Source: Chlorokybus atmophyticus (Eukaryota > Streptophyta > Chlorokybophyceae > Chlorokybales > Chlorokybaceae). From it: a stretch of 64,000 nucleotides of DNA. This document shows positions 17,623 to 29,317 of the stretch, in pieces. The position numbers and the translations under genes were made by a program. The number at the start of each line of letters is the position of its first letter. The stretch's first letter is position 1. The stretch is taken from contig RHPI01001168.1 of NCBI GenBank assembly GCA_009103225.1, forward strand, positions 311,337 to 375,336, written 5' to 3'. Under the pieces are notes generated by a model. It ran no database searches and was not told where the DNA came from. It saw only the letters and a program-made list of their open reading frames with translations.

Positions 17623-20600
17623 TCAGTTGCAATACAAGCGCACAGTGCCATCTGCCCCCGCACTGAACAGCCATGGTTGCTGTGGGTGAAACACGCAGTC
17701 CAACACGCCGCTCCCCTTGACAACATCGTGACCGCGCAAGATCTTGAGCGGTACCAGCAGCGCGTTCTGAAGCAGATCCGCGTACACCATCCCATGGAAC
17801 ACGTGGATTGTCGCATCGTCCGCGCAGGAGGCAAACAACGGATAGCGCGGATGGAACGCCACGCTCTGGATCGCGCCGTCGTGGTAGCGCAAGTTCTTGT
17901 AAGGCGCGCTTGACAGGTCAAGGTCAAACCAACACAGCTTGCGGTCTTGACTGCCGATGATGAGGTTGTCGCCGCCAGGGTGAATCGCCAGAGACGACAC
18001 GCTCTGCACGCCCGTGATGAGCTTCTTGGCCAACTCCTGCTTGGCTAGGTTGTACACGCGCACATGGCTCTGGGTGGCAACGTAAAAGAACGGCTTGGAG
18101 GGGTGGAAGGAAACCTGCACCACGCGGCCTTTGTTCTTGCGGAATGGATTCTGCGTCTGTTGCTTCGACAACTGGTGCACAAGCACGGCTGTTGTGTTCG
18201 CCTCGGGGGCCGCAGTCGCAAAGTAGTCGCCCTTGTGATGCCATGTGACCTGTGGTAGACCAGTGTCAAGACCAACGCAGCTGCTGCATGTGATGCCTAA
18301 GTGCTGGTCCAGCTACCCCTACCTGGTGTACAGGATGAGCATGCTGCAGCTCCACTCCGCCGGCAGAGTGGCGGCTCCAACTGCATAACGTTTGATTACC
18401 TGCAACACAACACCAATTGCAACGTTAGCAACTGTCTGCCCTGAGCGTGAGGCACAAAGCGTACGCGAGCTACCTTCGCCTGTGTCTTGCTCCTTCAGCT
18501 TCAGAAGAGTTTCAGTTGCCTGATGCACTCCTTCAGCGCCAGTCGCAGCATTCAATAGCACCACAGCCTTGCCACTGTTGCAACATGGGTCAATTTGCAA
18601 TGGGCTGCTGCATGCCAACTCCTGAATGCTGCTATTGAAGTATAGCTTACGTGGCAACCGCGATGATAGTGCTTGAGGGGTTTGGGTTCCATGCAATATG
18701 CCGCACTGCAGCATTGAGTGTCCACGTTTGAAAGCATCGACCTGTTCTGACCTCCCAGACACGAACGGTTGCATCATCAGAACCTGACAGAGCGCATTGC
18801 CAAATTTAATAAGGGCGACAAACTTCCTGCAACAACAACCTCAGCGTCTGCCAAATCGATAACACCCTGACTGGTATGAACTTCATTATATCCCAGCATG
18901 AGCGCAAAATGCATGCAGTGCTCAGCACCAATGCAACGCTCTGCCAGACTCGCACCTGATGCCAGCCATTGGCCAGAGGGATCCACGGAGATGGACCCTA
19001 CTCGCCCAGTGTGTCCAATGTACACAAGGCCAACCATAGTGGGAAAAGGCTGCAGATCTCTTGGCTTTGGCAGCTTTGGAATAAGGCTCTCAGGATCAAT
19101 GTTGAGCTGCAGAAGTCGAGTCATGAGCGCTGGCATGGCCTTTCACGCAATAGCATTCCACAGCGCTGACCAAACATAGTAGCCTGTCATGACATGGAGA
19201 ACTGCCTGTCACATACCTTTTTCCTGCGTGCTCTCGGAGCAAGATACAAGTCAAGACATCGCTCAAACCGCTCCTTGATGAAGTTCTCGTACATTGGCAC
19301 TGCTCGCAGGGACATAAACCTGCAAGTCCAAATGAGACAACCAGCATACTATGTCGATGGTGCACCAAGATGCTGGTGCGAGGTTTATTTACCTTTGCGG
19401 GATGAAGGCAGGCCTATCGATTGGATCCGCCATCTTGTAAGCAGAAGCCTCTTCTTCAGTTGGCAGATACTCTTCTGGCGGATTGTACGACTCTTCATGA
19501 CCTGAAAGGCATTGCTATGAGTATTGCATGCTTCGCAAGAACGACCGGAGCCCTATGCATACCAACTGGCATAAAAGTGATGCGTCGTTCAACCAACTAT
19601 TGAGCAATATCTGGCGGTTTGATGGCAAAGTGCACGTGTTTACAAGACGCCGTCGTGCTAACCGAACCTGGCAGAGTGGCTTTGGGTGCAGGTATGTACG
19701 TTAGGCCGCTTTGTGTCTTCTCCAGCATGCCGTAATCATCCTCCCAAAGCAAGTAAACCATGGGCTTTTCCTTGGGTTTTTCATGCAACTTGATCCAACC
19801 TTTGCGCATGGCCCGGACGAGCTTCACAACCTGTACGTAACATAAAGCGCTCAAAAACTAACCAGACCATTGTGGTGCGTGCATGTATGCAGAAATTGCA
19901 AGCAAAAACACACCTGCTTTGCTTCCCATTTTGATGGAATGAAGCGCCTTTTGGGCTCTGGTGCATTTGAAAGTGGATGGATGCCATCTTCATACTCAAA
20001 CCAATCAACATAAGGCTGCAACAAACCATCGTTAGTGCAAGCATAAGAAGCTCGACAAGCTATGTCATATGACATGTCTTTGCAAACAAGTCCCAAGCTG
20101 ACACAAACAGCACCAACAATGTTGTACCTCATATGGGTTGATCTCAGCATGCGGAAACTTGCCCTCCCTTATGCGTTGTATCATCTGAACTTCCTCTGCA
20201 TTCAGCACAATGTCCTCATCGTTGTACTCGTCATAGACAGTCCTCCTGCCAAGCGGTCCCTTCCAGTCAAAACGCAAACCACCAGCACATGCACAACTGC
20301 TTGTAGTAATAATCACCAAAGTGCGCTACATGCAGGTGCAGACACGCCCAGGTGACATAGCTTTAAGCTCAAGCGACCTCTGCGCAGTGTCTAAGCAACA
20401 CCTATCCCCGTTTTCAACTGCCGATCCAATGGCAAACTTGATAATAACAATGCTCCGGTTGGACATGATATCCAAGTTTGTTGCGCCGTGGTACGTCGTA
20501 TCCCGGCCGACTGGTGTCCATGACTAGGGGATAAACCATCATCGCCGGTTTCACGCAGCTGGGTTGATCCAGTTGCCTTCGTCTTGGCGGAGTATGCAAG

Positions 20601-22080
20601 GCTTTGAACCGCTACGAATGCAGTTAGCTGCTTGTGTGACTAGGGCCTAAGCCTGGCACGAACGTCCAACCACGCATAACTCAATGCACAGTGGTCACCT
20701 TGTGTTGTAGTGCACTCACTTCGTGCAGTTAACAGCAGTGCCTGACTATGCATAATGCTGAAGCTCAGCAACGGGTGTGAGGCAATGTCGCTAAGGAAGG
20801 CAGCACTTCTTGACCAGAGTTACAAGAACGCTCTCGGCCTGCCTGCCTCACAATGTAAACCACATACCAGGCTTTCTTATCGTCGGTCTTTGCCAGAAAG
20901 GACGCCAGCTGATCTTTCCTCTCCTTCTTCAGCAGCTTCTGACCCGCCCTGTCATATCCAATGTGCGTCTCCGCTTTGTACCATTCCAAAGGCACTTTGC
21001 CAATGGTGTTTCGGGATGGCCTCTGAAACGCAACACTCAACCGTAAGTACACCAATGGCTCCGAGACAGACCAACACTTATAGACAAGTAATATGGCATG
21101 CCTAGCTCGAAACAACAAGAGCATGCTGTCAGTAGGCTGGCTCGCTCGTGACCAGGGCAACGCCATACCGGAAGCACTGTAGCGCGCTATACTACTGCTG
21201 CTTCCACACTAATGTGCAAAACACGGCTTCAGCCAGGTTGCTAAACGCCAAACGAGAGTCTAATAAGTCCTGCAACTAATCAGGACAGACCACCCCTCAA
21301 GTTCAACCTGAATGCATTGTCCGCTGCAATGTGATGATGCGCGAATTGATGTCTTGAGGACGGGTACAAGTATTGCGCAGATCTACTGGCCCAGCGACAA
21401 GCAGATGGTATGCGCGAAACAGCAGATGTGTTGATAAGGTGACAAGTAGCTTATTTTTCTTGTGGCATTGCACATGCTGCACGCATGCACCGGCACTGCA
21501 TGAATCCATTCAGCTCGTACATGGATGCGAAGGTTCCTGATTACGGCAGGTGCCTTCGTAACCAATCCGCGAGCAAATTCCCTTGCTTGTGTGACACATC
21601 ATTACAAAAGAAGAGAAGCCCACCACTGCTCCATAGTTGTTTTCACGCACATGTGACACTGCACCTCACCTCATCCTCCGACGAGTCGCTGTCCTGGGCA
21701 AGGGCGGGCGGCGCGCCAGCGCTGTCTCCCGAAGCCCGCCTCTCAGCGGCATTCTCAACATCGTCGCGGGCGTACCCTTCGTCCTCATCGCCGCTGCCAG
21801 CATGTTCGGCAGCTGCGCCGTAGTATGCCTGCACAGCCTGCCTAATGTCCTTCTGCTCTTCGTCCTCCGCATCCCCCTCGTCCTCATCCTCGCGCTCCTG
21901 CTCCTCCCCATCCTCCTCCCCAGACTCAGAGACCTGCAGCCCGTCCTCATCGTCGCTGGACACCTCGCTGTTCCAGCTCAGCTCCCCTTCGTCATCACTG
22001 GAGCCAGCTTCAACCTGCTCCACGCTTGCAGGCGCAACCTCCTGCGCAGCTTCCTTCCGCTTCCCCCTCACCACCGCCAT
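17623..22080 (-). CDS. BOP1: ribosome biogenesis protein BOP1 (Erb1), 12 exons
   Basis: Exons on the minus strand are 22080-21670, 21022-20868, 20245-20128, 20015-19914, 19830-19668, 19501-19393, 19319-19217, 19106-18956, 18783-18651, 18574-18474, 18399-18323 and 18249-17623. All have GT-AG borders and matching phases and give 749 residues, the usual family length. The first 137 residues are very acidic, as in BOP1. The conserved N-terminal domain follows ([84 protein letters not shown]). A WD40 propeller follows from about residue 410 ([18 protein letters not shown]; last repeat [19 protein letters not shown]). BOP1 acts in the nucleolus in the PeBoW complex with PES1 and WDR12, needed for 27S/32S pre-rRNA processing and 60S assembly. 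It is divergent from the small gene at 22632. Confidence 0.93.
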
Positions 22081-22631
22081 TGCCGCCGCCGCTGCCGCCG
22101 CCGCCGCCGCTGTAGACTGTAAGCCGCTGCTGCTAAGCGCGGGACAAAAGCGATATCAATGGGATAGACTGTATAGAGGGTCATTACCTGATATCTATCA
22201 GATGCAGATATCTGCTCCGCCGTGTATGTCGAGTTCGCAGGCGCCGTGCCACGTAGGCTTACTCACGGAGGCGGCGGCGGAGGTGGCGGGTCCGCCACGC
22301 AACGGGTGCATGCGAGTCATTGAGGCACCGAGCTACCAGAGGAGGGGTGCTGGATTTCGCCGTCGTAAACAGGTACTGCACAGGTGTTGTGTGCACACCG
22401 GCACAGTCAGTGCGGGCCGCCGCCCATCCACCTGTGTTGTGCACAGCCAGTGTTGCATGCTCGCACGTCGCGCATGCTTGTGCATGCGCGCGTTCGTTCG
22501 CTCTCTGCCCCCTGTGTTTGTTTCGCCGTGGGGGATGCAACTTCGTGACTGTGTTGTGTTTGTGTCTAGATTTGCACGTCGAGTGGGTAGCATTCAACAC
22601 ACAGCAGCAGCAGCAACAGTAGTACGCAGCC
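22081..22631. promoter_or_regulatory. divergent promoter region between BOP1 and a small membrane-protein gene
   Basis: The 551 bases between two start codons facing away from each other must contain both promoters and 5' UTRs. A run of GCC-type triplets lies next to the BOP1 start on its upstream side. A CAG/CAA run (about 22600-22619) lies just upstream of the other start. No defined TATA box or known binding site was recognised. Confidence 0.45.
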
Positions 22632-23319
22632 ATGCCAATGAAGGCGGCGGACGTGGCGTACCGCGGAGTGGTGGTTCTGCTTGTTGGCGCCACGGGCGTG
22701 CTGGGCTTCAACGTCGTTCGCAACACCGCACGCGGACTCATCTACCACCAAACACATGTGCGTATGCTGTCTGCTCTGCATGGATATTCCTTTGTTGTCG
22801 TGTCACGATTATTTGGTGGCCATTGGCCAACGAACAATGGCATGTCGCAAGGCCTGTGTTTGTGCTTGACGCCTTCACATGCAAAGTTGGTATGCTAAGA
22901 GTGTGCGTCTGCGTCTGCGTCTGTTCCCATGCGTGTGCGCGTGCATCTGTGTACTTAGGGGTCTCTATGCGTACTGAGACTGTGCGCATGTGCATTTGAT
23001 CAGAAAAACACATGCAAGTAGATGTGCTGCGCGTGTGAGCATCCGTCTGTGTGTTCATGTGCGTACGTGTACACACATACTACCAGCCGCTGTATGCGCA
23101 TACATAGGCTTGGGTGCCTGCATTGTGTGTCAGCTGGTCTGTTCACCGTTCAGAGTGTCTGGTGGGAATGCCTAATAACACATAAGCCTGCTGGTTGCAT
23201 TTCTCTGTGCCCTGGCATCGAGTCCGTCACGTTGAGTGTTGGTATGCGCTTTCCTTTGGCAGAAAGATGAGCCGGTTGCCGAGGTCTCAGCGCAGGCAAC
23301 TGCCGCGGACCAGCGGTGA
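22632..23319 (+). CDS. small single-helix membrane protein, 2 exons
   Basis: Exon 1 is 22632-22757 and exon 2 is 23263-23319, with a GT-AG intron in phase 0, giving 60 residues. The N-terminus (MPMKAADVAYRG) is followed by one hydrophobic helix (VVVLLVGATGVLGFNVV, residues 13-29), then a short basic/polar stretch and an acidic-to-neutral tail (KDEPVAEVSAQATAA). The architecture resembles small mitochondrial or chloroplast inner-membrane accessory subunits, but no family was recognised and no function is claimed. The shared upstream region with BOP1 could imply joint expression. The exon join is inferred from splice sites and codon quality only. Confidence 0.55.
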
Positions 23320-24049
23320 TGGTGGCCAACCCATTTTGCGCATGCGTTGTCAGCTATCTTCATTGTTTGCCGCTAGCGCCTGTACGTTACTCGCCAACAT
23401 GCCAGGAAAACTGCTAGGTGTTCACGTAGTACTATTGAATTAATGCAATCACACCGCACCTCGTGCACGCATGTGTTCCAAACATGCATGCCTGTTGTGG
23501 TTCCCTCACCTGCAGGCACACTGGTAAAGCATGTCAATGCGCATATGATACTGATCTGAATGGTGAGCAGAGGGTTGCTTCTCTGGTGGTCACTTGGTCG
23601 ACCTGCAAATGGCTGAGCGCATCAAGGGTTGACCAAGGCAAGCGGCATGCGCATCGTGTGCATTCACTATCAGTACTGAGATGTATAGATGTGCAAGGAT
23701 CATATAGGTGCCCAGTTCATCAGCTAACTCACCCAGCATACCAGCTAACTCACCCAGCATACCACACTCAATTTACACATGTACATGAGTGTGTGTAACA
23801 CGGTGTGCACACCCAACGCGCGCATGTGCCGCACTCCATGGCCACATGTCACACAGCATCAGCACATGACACCAGCAGCACCCACACCCTCTCCCCACTC
23901 CCATCACACCGCGTCGGCAATGCCACCGCCATCGTCTGCAGCCGCCTCTACGCTGCAGCCAGTGCCGCACCCGCCTCCGTGGGAGGAGTGAGAGCGAATA
24001 CCTCAAGTGTATGTGGCAAGGAAGCGAAGCGCATCTATCAATATGGTGT
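23320..24049. other. intergenic, no gene seen
   Basis: TGCA-rich sequence without a convincing open frame. A 21-base unit containing agctaactcacccagcatac is repeated twice in tandem at about 23720-23761. Confidence 0.5.
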
Positions 24050-25660
24050 CCTCGACCGGGAGTATTGAGTGACTCAGTTGTCAATTCGAGTCTGACAAGC
24101 TCGTGAATCGTCTTTGGGTACGCCATCACAGTTGCCGACACATTCTATGCGCGCATCTTGGCAACGTGCAACTTGTTTCTGTCGAGCAACACGTCGTACT
24201 GGGCAGCAGCAACACAGGTCGGCGGGTTGACGTGAGGTTGGTCCCAATCAAATCCAGGTCCCAATTAATTCCATCGAAGTATGCGTCCATGCACAACCTG
24301 ATGGTGTCGTGTGAGAGGATGTAGCCCCAGTGTTCCCATCTTTGATCAAAGTCCACCATCTGCGATCCTGCGGGCAAGGGACAGATAAGTGCTTGCGCCA
24401 CGAGTCGCGGAATGAAACAACTCAGCGCTTTGGTTGGCTTCCACCGCCAAATAGTGCGCCAGAGTGCCGCTCACACTGTTACTCATCAAAACAGTCCTGC
24501 ATAGCGATCCTTCTCAATGCCTGTTGGGAATTGCACTTGCACGCATCCACACGCCCACGCGCGCTTGCACGCACGCACATCACAGGCATGCGCGCAACAC
24601 ACTGTACTGTCACAGTACAACGCTTGTAACGGTCACAAGAATGCAATGTTTAGACAACTTGCGCTGTTTTGTGCGGTTGATGATGGTTGCAAACAGCGGT
24701 GCAGCAGGACAGACCTGCTGATGTCCACGTACTGCGCCAGCCATGGCTCGGACTCCACACGTTCCGGGACCCAATGCAGTGCATTGTACACGCCGTCATG
24801 CGCGGCAGGGCAGCGATGATCTGGCGTGTCAGTTGAGGCCACCACGAGGGAGCCCTGCACACAACAAGAAGATGAGTGACATGTGGGTGCGTGCCGCACG
24901 CACCCAAGCCGCGCAGCGGGCTGCGCGGTGCTCGTGCATGTTGCTCACTTCAACACCACAGCAGCGAGCAGCAACCGACTTAGCCTGTATTAACTTCTTA
25001 TGACAGTGACATGCCATGCATGCGAGAACACTTGTCTGCACCTGTTGCGCAAGGCGTTTGCATGATTTGTGACACGCGGACGTCGATGCTCTCCACAGCC
25101 CCAAACCGCCACCATGCATATAGGCAATGAGCGGCACTTTGCTGCCACCCACATCAGCAGTTCAGCACATGAGATTGCACACAGGCATGCAGGGGCATGC
25201 AGCCGCCAGCACACAGAAGACAGAGTGCCAGTTCATCACCCGCATGCACAGTCTCCGGAAGAAGGAGGCGCCGGCATCAATGTCACGGGTTTGCGACACC
25301 ATGCTTGAACCTGAGGCCATTCAAGCTGCCGGTTGTGAAGCAGCAGGACAGCCAGCAAGCCTTCACGCAGAACGTTCTTCCAAGTTCAATTGTACAAGTA
25401 CTCAAACCCAGACAAGCCTACCTTTCATCTGCTTTGCCCATCGGGAAGTCGGCGATCCACTGCCGCATCCAGCCTGGGCGGCTGTCCAGCGGCATGTACA
25501 GGCGCTGGAACACGGCTTTCCAGGCCAACAGCTTAAGTAGTAGAGCGCCACATCGTCGCCGTCGCCGTCGCCCTCAGCACTGCTGCTTGGCGACTCGCGC
25601 ACCCAAGCCACACCCAGCACGAAGCCAAGCCCAAGACTGCCTAGGTCCTCCAGCACGGAC
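24050..25660 (-). pseudogene. decayed alpha/beta-hydrolase copy, paralogue of the gene at 26988-28700
   Basis: Segments match each exon of the downstream hydrolase in the same order and strand: N-terminal segment near 25560-25650, the block before the oxyanion loop near 25250-25310, HGGG near 25101-25120, GDSAGG region near 24440-24490, the WEHWGY block near 24320, and the catalytic His region near 24090-24120. Damage is clear. An extra base near 25290 shifts the frame just after the GVA segment. GDSAGG has become SNSVSG. The AEHD block is changed to AQYD, and an in-frame TAG lies at 24145-24147. The oxyanion HGGG and the nucleophile Ser survive. A functional product is very unlikely. Confidence 0.8.
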
Positions 25661-26077
25661 CCTGGGTACTCGCAGTGTATATATACGGAGGGGTTGGCGA
25701 CGTCGTCGTCGCAGCAGCGCGGACATCGCCGCGATACAGCCTGTCACTTACAGGGTCGCTAAGCGTGACGCGACTGTGATGCTTCAGTTACGTCGGTGGA
25801 GTCGCAGATACGCACCACGCACAAGTGCATGCAGGAAATGGTGACGTTGCAGCCATGCGTGGTTGCACAGCACAAGCGTGCAACTTTTTACTGCATGCAT
25901 GTCGTCGTGCTGGGAGTGACTTGTGACCATTGCAAGATTGGAACATTCGATCCCTCACGGGAGGACCGGCACCTGCCTTGGACTTGTCAACAGATGGTGT
26001 AGGCATGTGTGCACACGAGCACGCGCGCGGCTGGAAGAGGCAGGCAGGCAGGCACGCATGCACGCACGCACGCACGC

Positions 26078-26854
<777 letters not shown>

Positions 26855-26987
26855 GACATGGACATGGACTGTTCTTGAGCTGATCCCAAATGTGACTACG
26901 CAGATCTACGCAGAAGTCAGAACATGGTGTGATGGTTCTCAATTCACTTGTTATTTGTGGTAGTGCCAAAATAAAGCGATTTTCGCA

Positions 26988-28700
26988 TCAAGACACGTCA
27001 GTATGTGTATGAACAAAAGCAAGCACATCTTCTAGTATTGCGTCATCAACCGGTGTAAGCGGATTTGTCAAAAACCCGTGTATCTTCTTGGGGTACACAA
27101 CCAAGGTTGCGGACACGTTTTGCGCGAGTATTCCCGCAACGTACATCCTATTTCTATCTAACAACACGTCGTGCTCGGCAGCAGCAACATATGTTGGCGG
27201 CAACCTCTGCAAGTGTTGCGCTGGCGGGTTGGCGTGAGGATGGTCCCAGTCAAAGTCAGGACCAAAGTACGCATCCATGAACGTCCTCATGGTGTCGTAA
27301 GAAATCATGTAACCCCAATGTTCCCATCTTCGCTCAGAGTCCACCATCTGCGAGCCGGCAGTTACTGGATACAAAAGTGCTTGGGCCACAACTCGCAGAG
27401 GCTGCAACATCTCAGCGCTTTGATTGGCTTGCAGCGCCGCATAGTGCGCCAGATTGCCACCCGCACTGTCTCCTATCAAAACAGTCCTGCAAAGAAGTTC
27501 TTAGCAACAACCACTGCGGTATCCATGACATAGGAATCAGGTATCCATCAATGTACAGGCACCAATATACGGGACAGCTTTCGGTTGAATGTCTGTGATT
27601 GTCACCATCATGCTACATGCTGCATATAACATGCATGCCAACACGTGAGAAAGAGTGCATTGTAACCTGTAGTGCAGCTAGTGATGGTTGCAGACAGCAG
27701 CGGTACAGCAGCACTGACCTGCTGATGTCGGCAAATTTGGCCAGCCAAGGCTCAGACTCCGCATGTTTGGAGATCCAATGCAGTGCACTGTACACATCGT
27801 CATGTGCAGCAGGGTAGCGATGATCTGGTGCGCGTCTGTAGTCAATGGAGGCCACCAGAAGCGAGCTCTGTGCAAGCAAAGTACACGAGCGGGTTTGTGG
27901 ACACAATTAGTCAAGCATGCTACGACACTCACGCACGTTGCTGACTTTGTAAGCAGAGACCAATCAGCCCAGCAATGTAGTCACGACTGCACATATTGCA
28001 TGCATGATCAGGAACATGGTGTTTGCCCGTTGCACCTTGTGCGCGAGGTGTCTGCAGAAGTCATCGTAGATAGTTGAGGACGCTCGCATGATCACGAAAC
28101 CGCCACCATGCATGTAGACGATTAGGGGTAGTTTGCTGCCATCTGCAAGACAGTGCATGAGTCCGCACCCACAAACAGGTGCCTGTACTCGCACATTGTG
28201 AGAATGTGTGCGCACGGGTGCATGTGTATGCAAACGATGGATAATCCATCACCTGCATGCACGCTTTGCGGGAGGAAAAGTCGCACGGACACGCCGCCCG
28301 CATCAACGTCTCGGGTTGCAACACCATGCTTGAACCTGGGACCGTCATGCTCAGACCAACATGGACATGCACCTAAACTAATGGTGACGGGACAGCAAGC
28401 CTTCGTGCATGACCTTCTCGTCGTGGTTCAAGCACAAGTAACATACCGTTCGTCAGCTTTGACGAGCGGGCCGTCCGCAATCCACTGCCGCAGCCAGCCA
28501 ATGCGGCCGTTCAACGCAAGCGGCACGTACACATGCTGGAACGCCCAGGACGTCAGCTTGAGGTGGAGCGCCACGTCGTCGCCGGCATCACCACTGCGGG
28601 GCGACTCGCGCAACCATGCCACACACACAGCTGCCGCAACTGCCACCAGCACCACGGCCACCGCCGCCGCCGCCGCCGCCGCCCCCCTGCCCCCAGCCAT
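26988..28700 (-). CDS. membrane-anchored alpha/beta-hydrolase (HSL/carboxylesterase family), 5 exons
   Basis: Exons 28700-28447, 28335-28253, 28142-28036, 27867-27719 and 27486-26988 join in phase to 363 residues. An Ala/Val-rich hydrophobic helix at residues 8-26 is a signal anchor. The catalytic domain has the oxyanion motif HGGG (residues 124-127), YRRAPDHRYPAAHDDV, the nucleophile Ser205 in GDSAGGNLA, Asp304 in AAEHDVLLD and His334 in KKIHGF, a full Ser-Asp-His triad. This is the hormone-sensitive-lipase-like (alpha/beta hydrolase fold-3) group, which includes plant carboxylesterases, arylacetamide deacetylases and gibberellin-receptor relatives. An ester or acetyl hydrolase facing the secretory lumen is likely, but the substrate is unknown. 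The start is chosen directly before the helix; the longer upstream open frame has no similarity. It is divergent from the isoamylase gene. Confidence 0.88.
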
Positions 28701-29317
28701 GACGCTGACAACCTCCACACTGGGTGCACAAACCAAACCATTTGCATGGAGCTGGATCGCAATCGGGTGGTTAACGGCGTCTCGATCGGGGTCCGTAGGG
28801 AATTCCCCGTGAATTCTTTTTGAGGCCCTTGTTTTTGGGCCTTTTTTTGCGCAAGCAGCCTGCTCGCCTGCTAGGCAAGCAGGCGAGCAAGTAGGTGGGT
28901 TAGCTGTCGGGCGTGGTGGAGAAGGGGAAGGGGGTGGATGCTCGGGCTGGCGGCGGCGGTGGTCCGCCGGGGACAACGGAAAGGGGGGAGCTGAAGTCGG
29001 CCGTCGAAGGACGGCGGTTGCTAGGCATGGCGGTGGCTGGGACTGTCCTACCCAGTTGAGACTGACTTGGGCGTAGGCCTGGTTGGGGTGGTGGGGGTGG
29101 TGGTCGCCCCCGCCCTTGCCGCTCGGGTGCAGCAAGTAAGCAAGCACCGGGGGGCATTGTCACCTGTCACCGGGCAAGCTCGGTCGCAGTCTAGCCCTCG
29201 GCAAGTAAGGGTTGCTGCGATAGGCATTTCTCTCCGCCCCCCAGCAGAGAGCAGCATCGGTCTCACCAAAAGCGGCCAGGCTTAAGCAGCAGCGCAGCAA
29301 GCAGAAGCCTGTGCAGC
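28701..29317. promoter_or_regulatory. divergent intergenic region with two hairpins
   Basis: This region lies between the hydrolase start (minus) and the isoamylase start (plus) and must hold both promoters. At 28824-28848 a GGCCC/GGGCC stem is followed by a run of seven T. At 28861-28889 a 12-base perfect stem (tgctcgcctgct / agcaggcgagca) closes a five-base loop. Both are near the hydrolase side. No named element was recognised. Confidence 0.5.

Noticed and set aside
28701-29147. N-terminal extension of the hydrolase by an upstream in-frame Met
   Set aside because: The extension is Pro/Arg-rich, unlike the family, and the signal-anchor helix starts directly after the Met at 28700.
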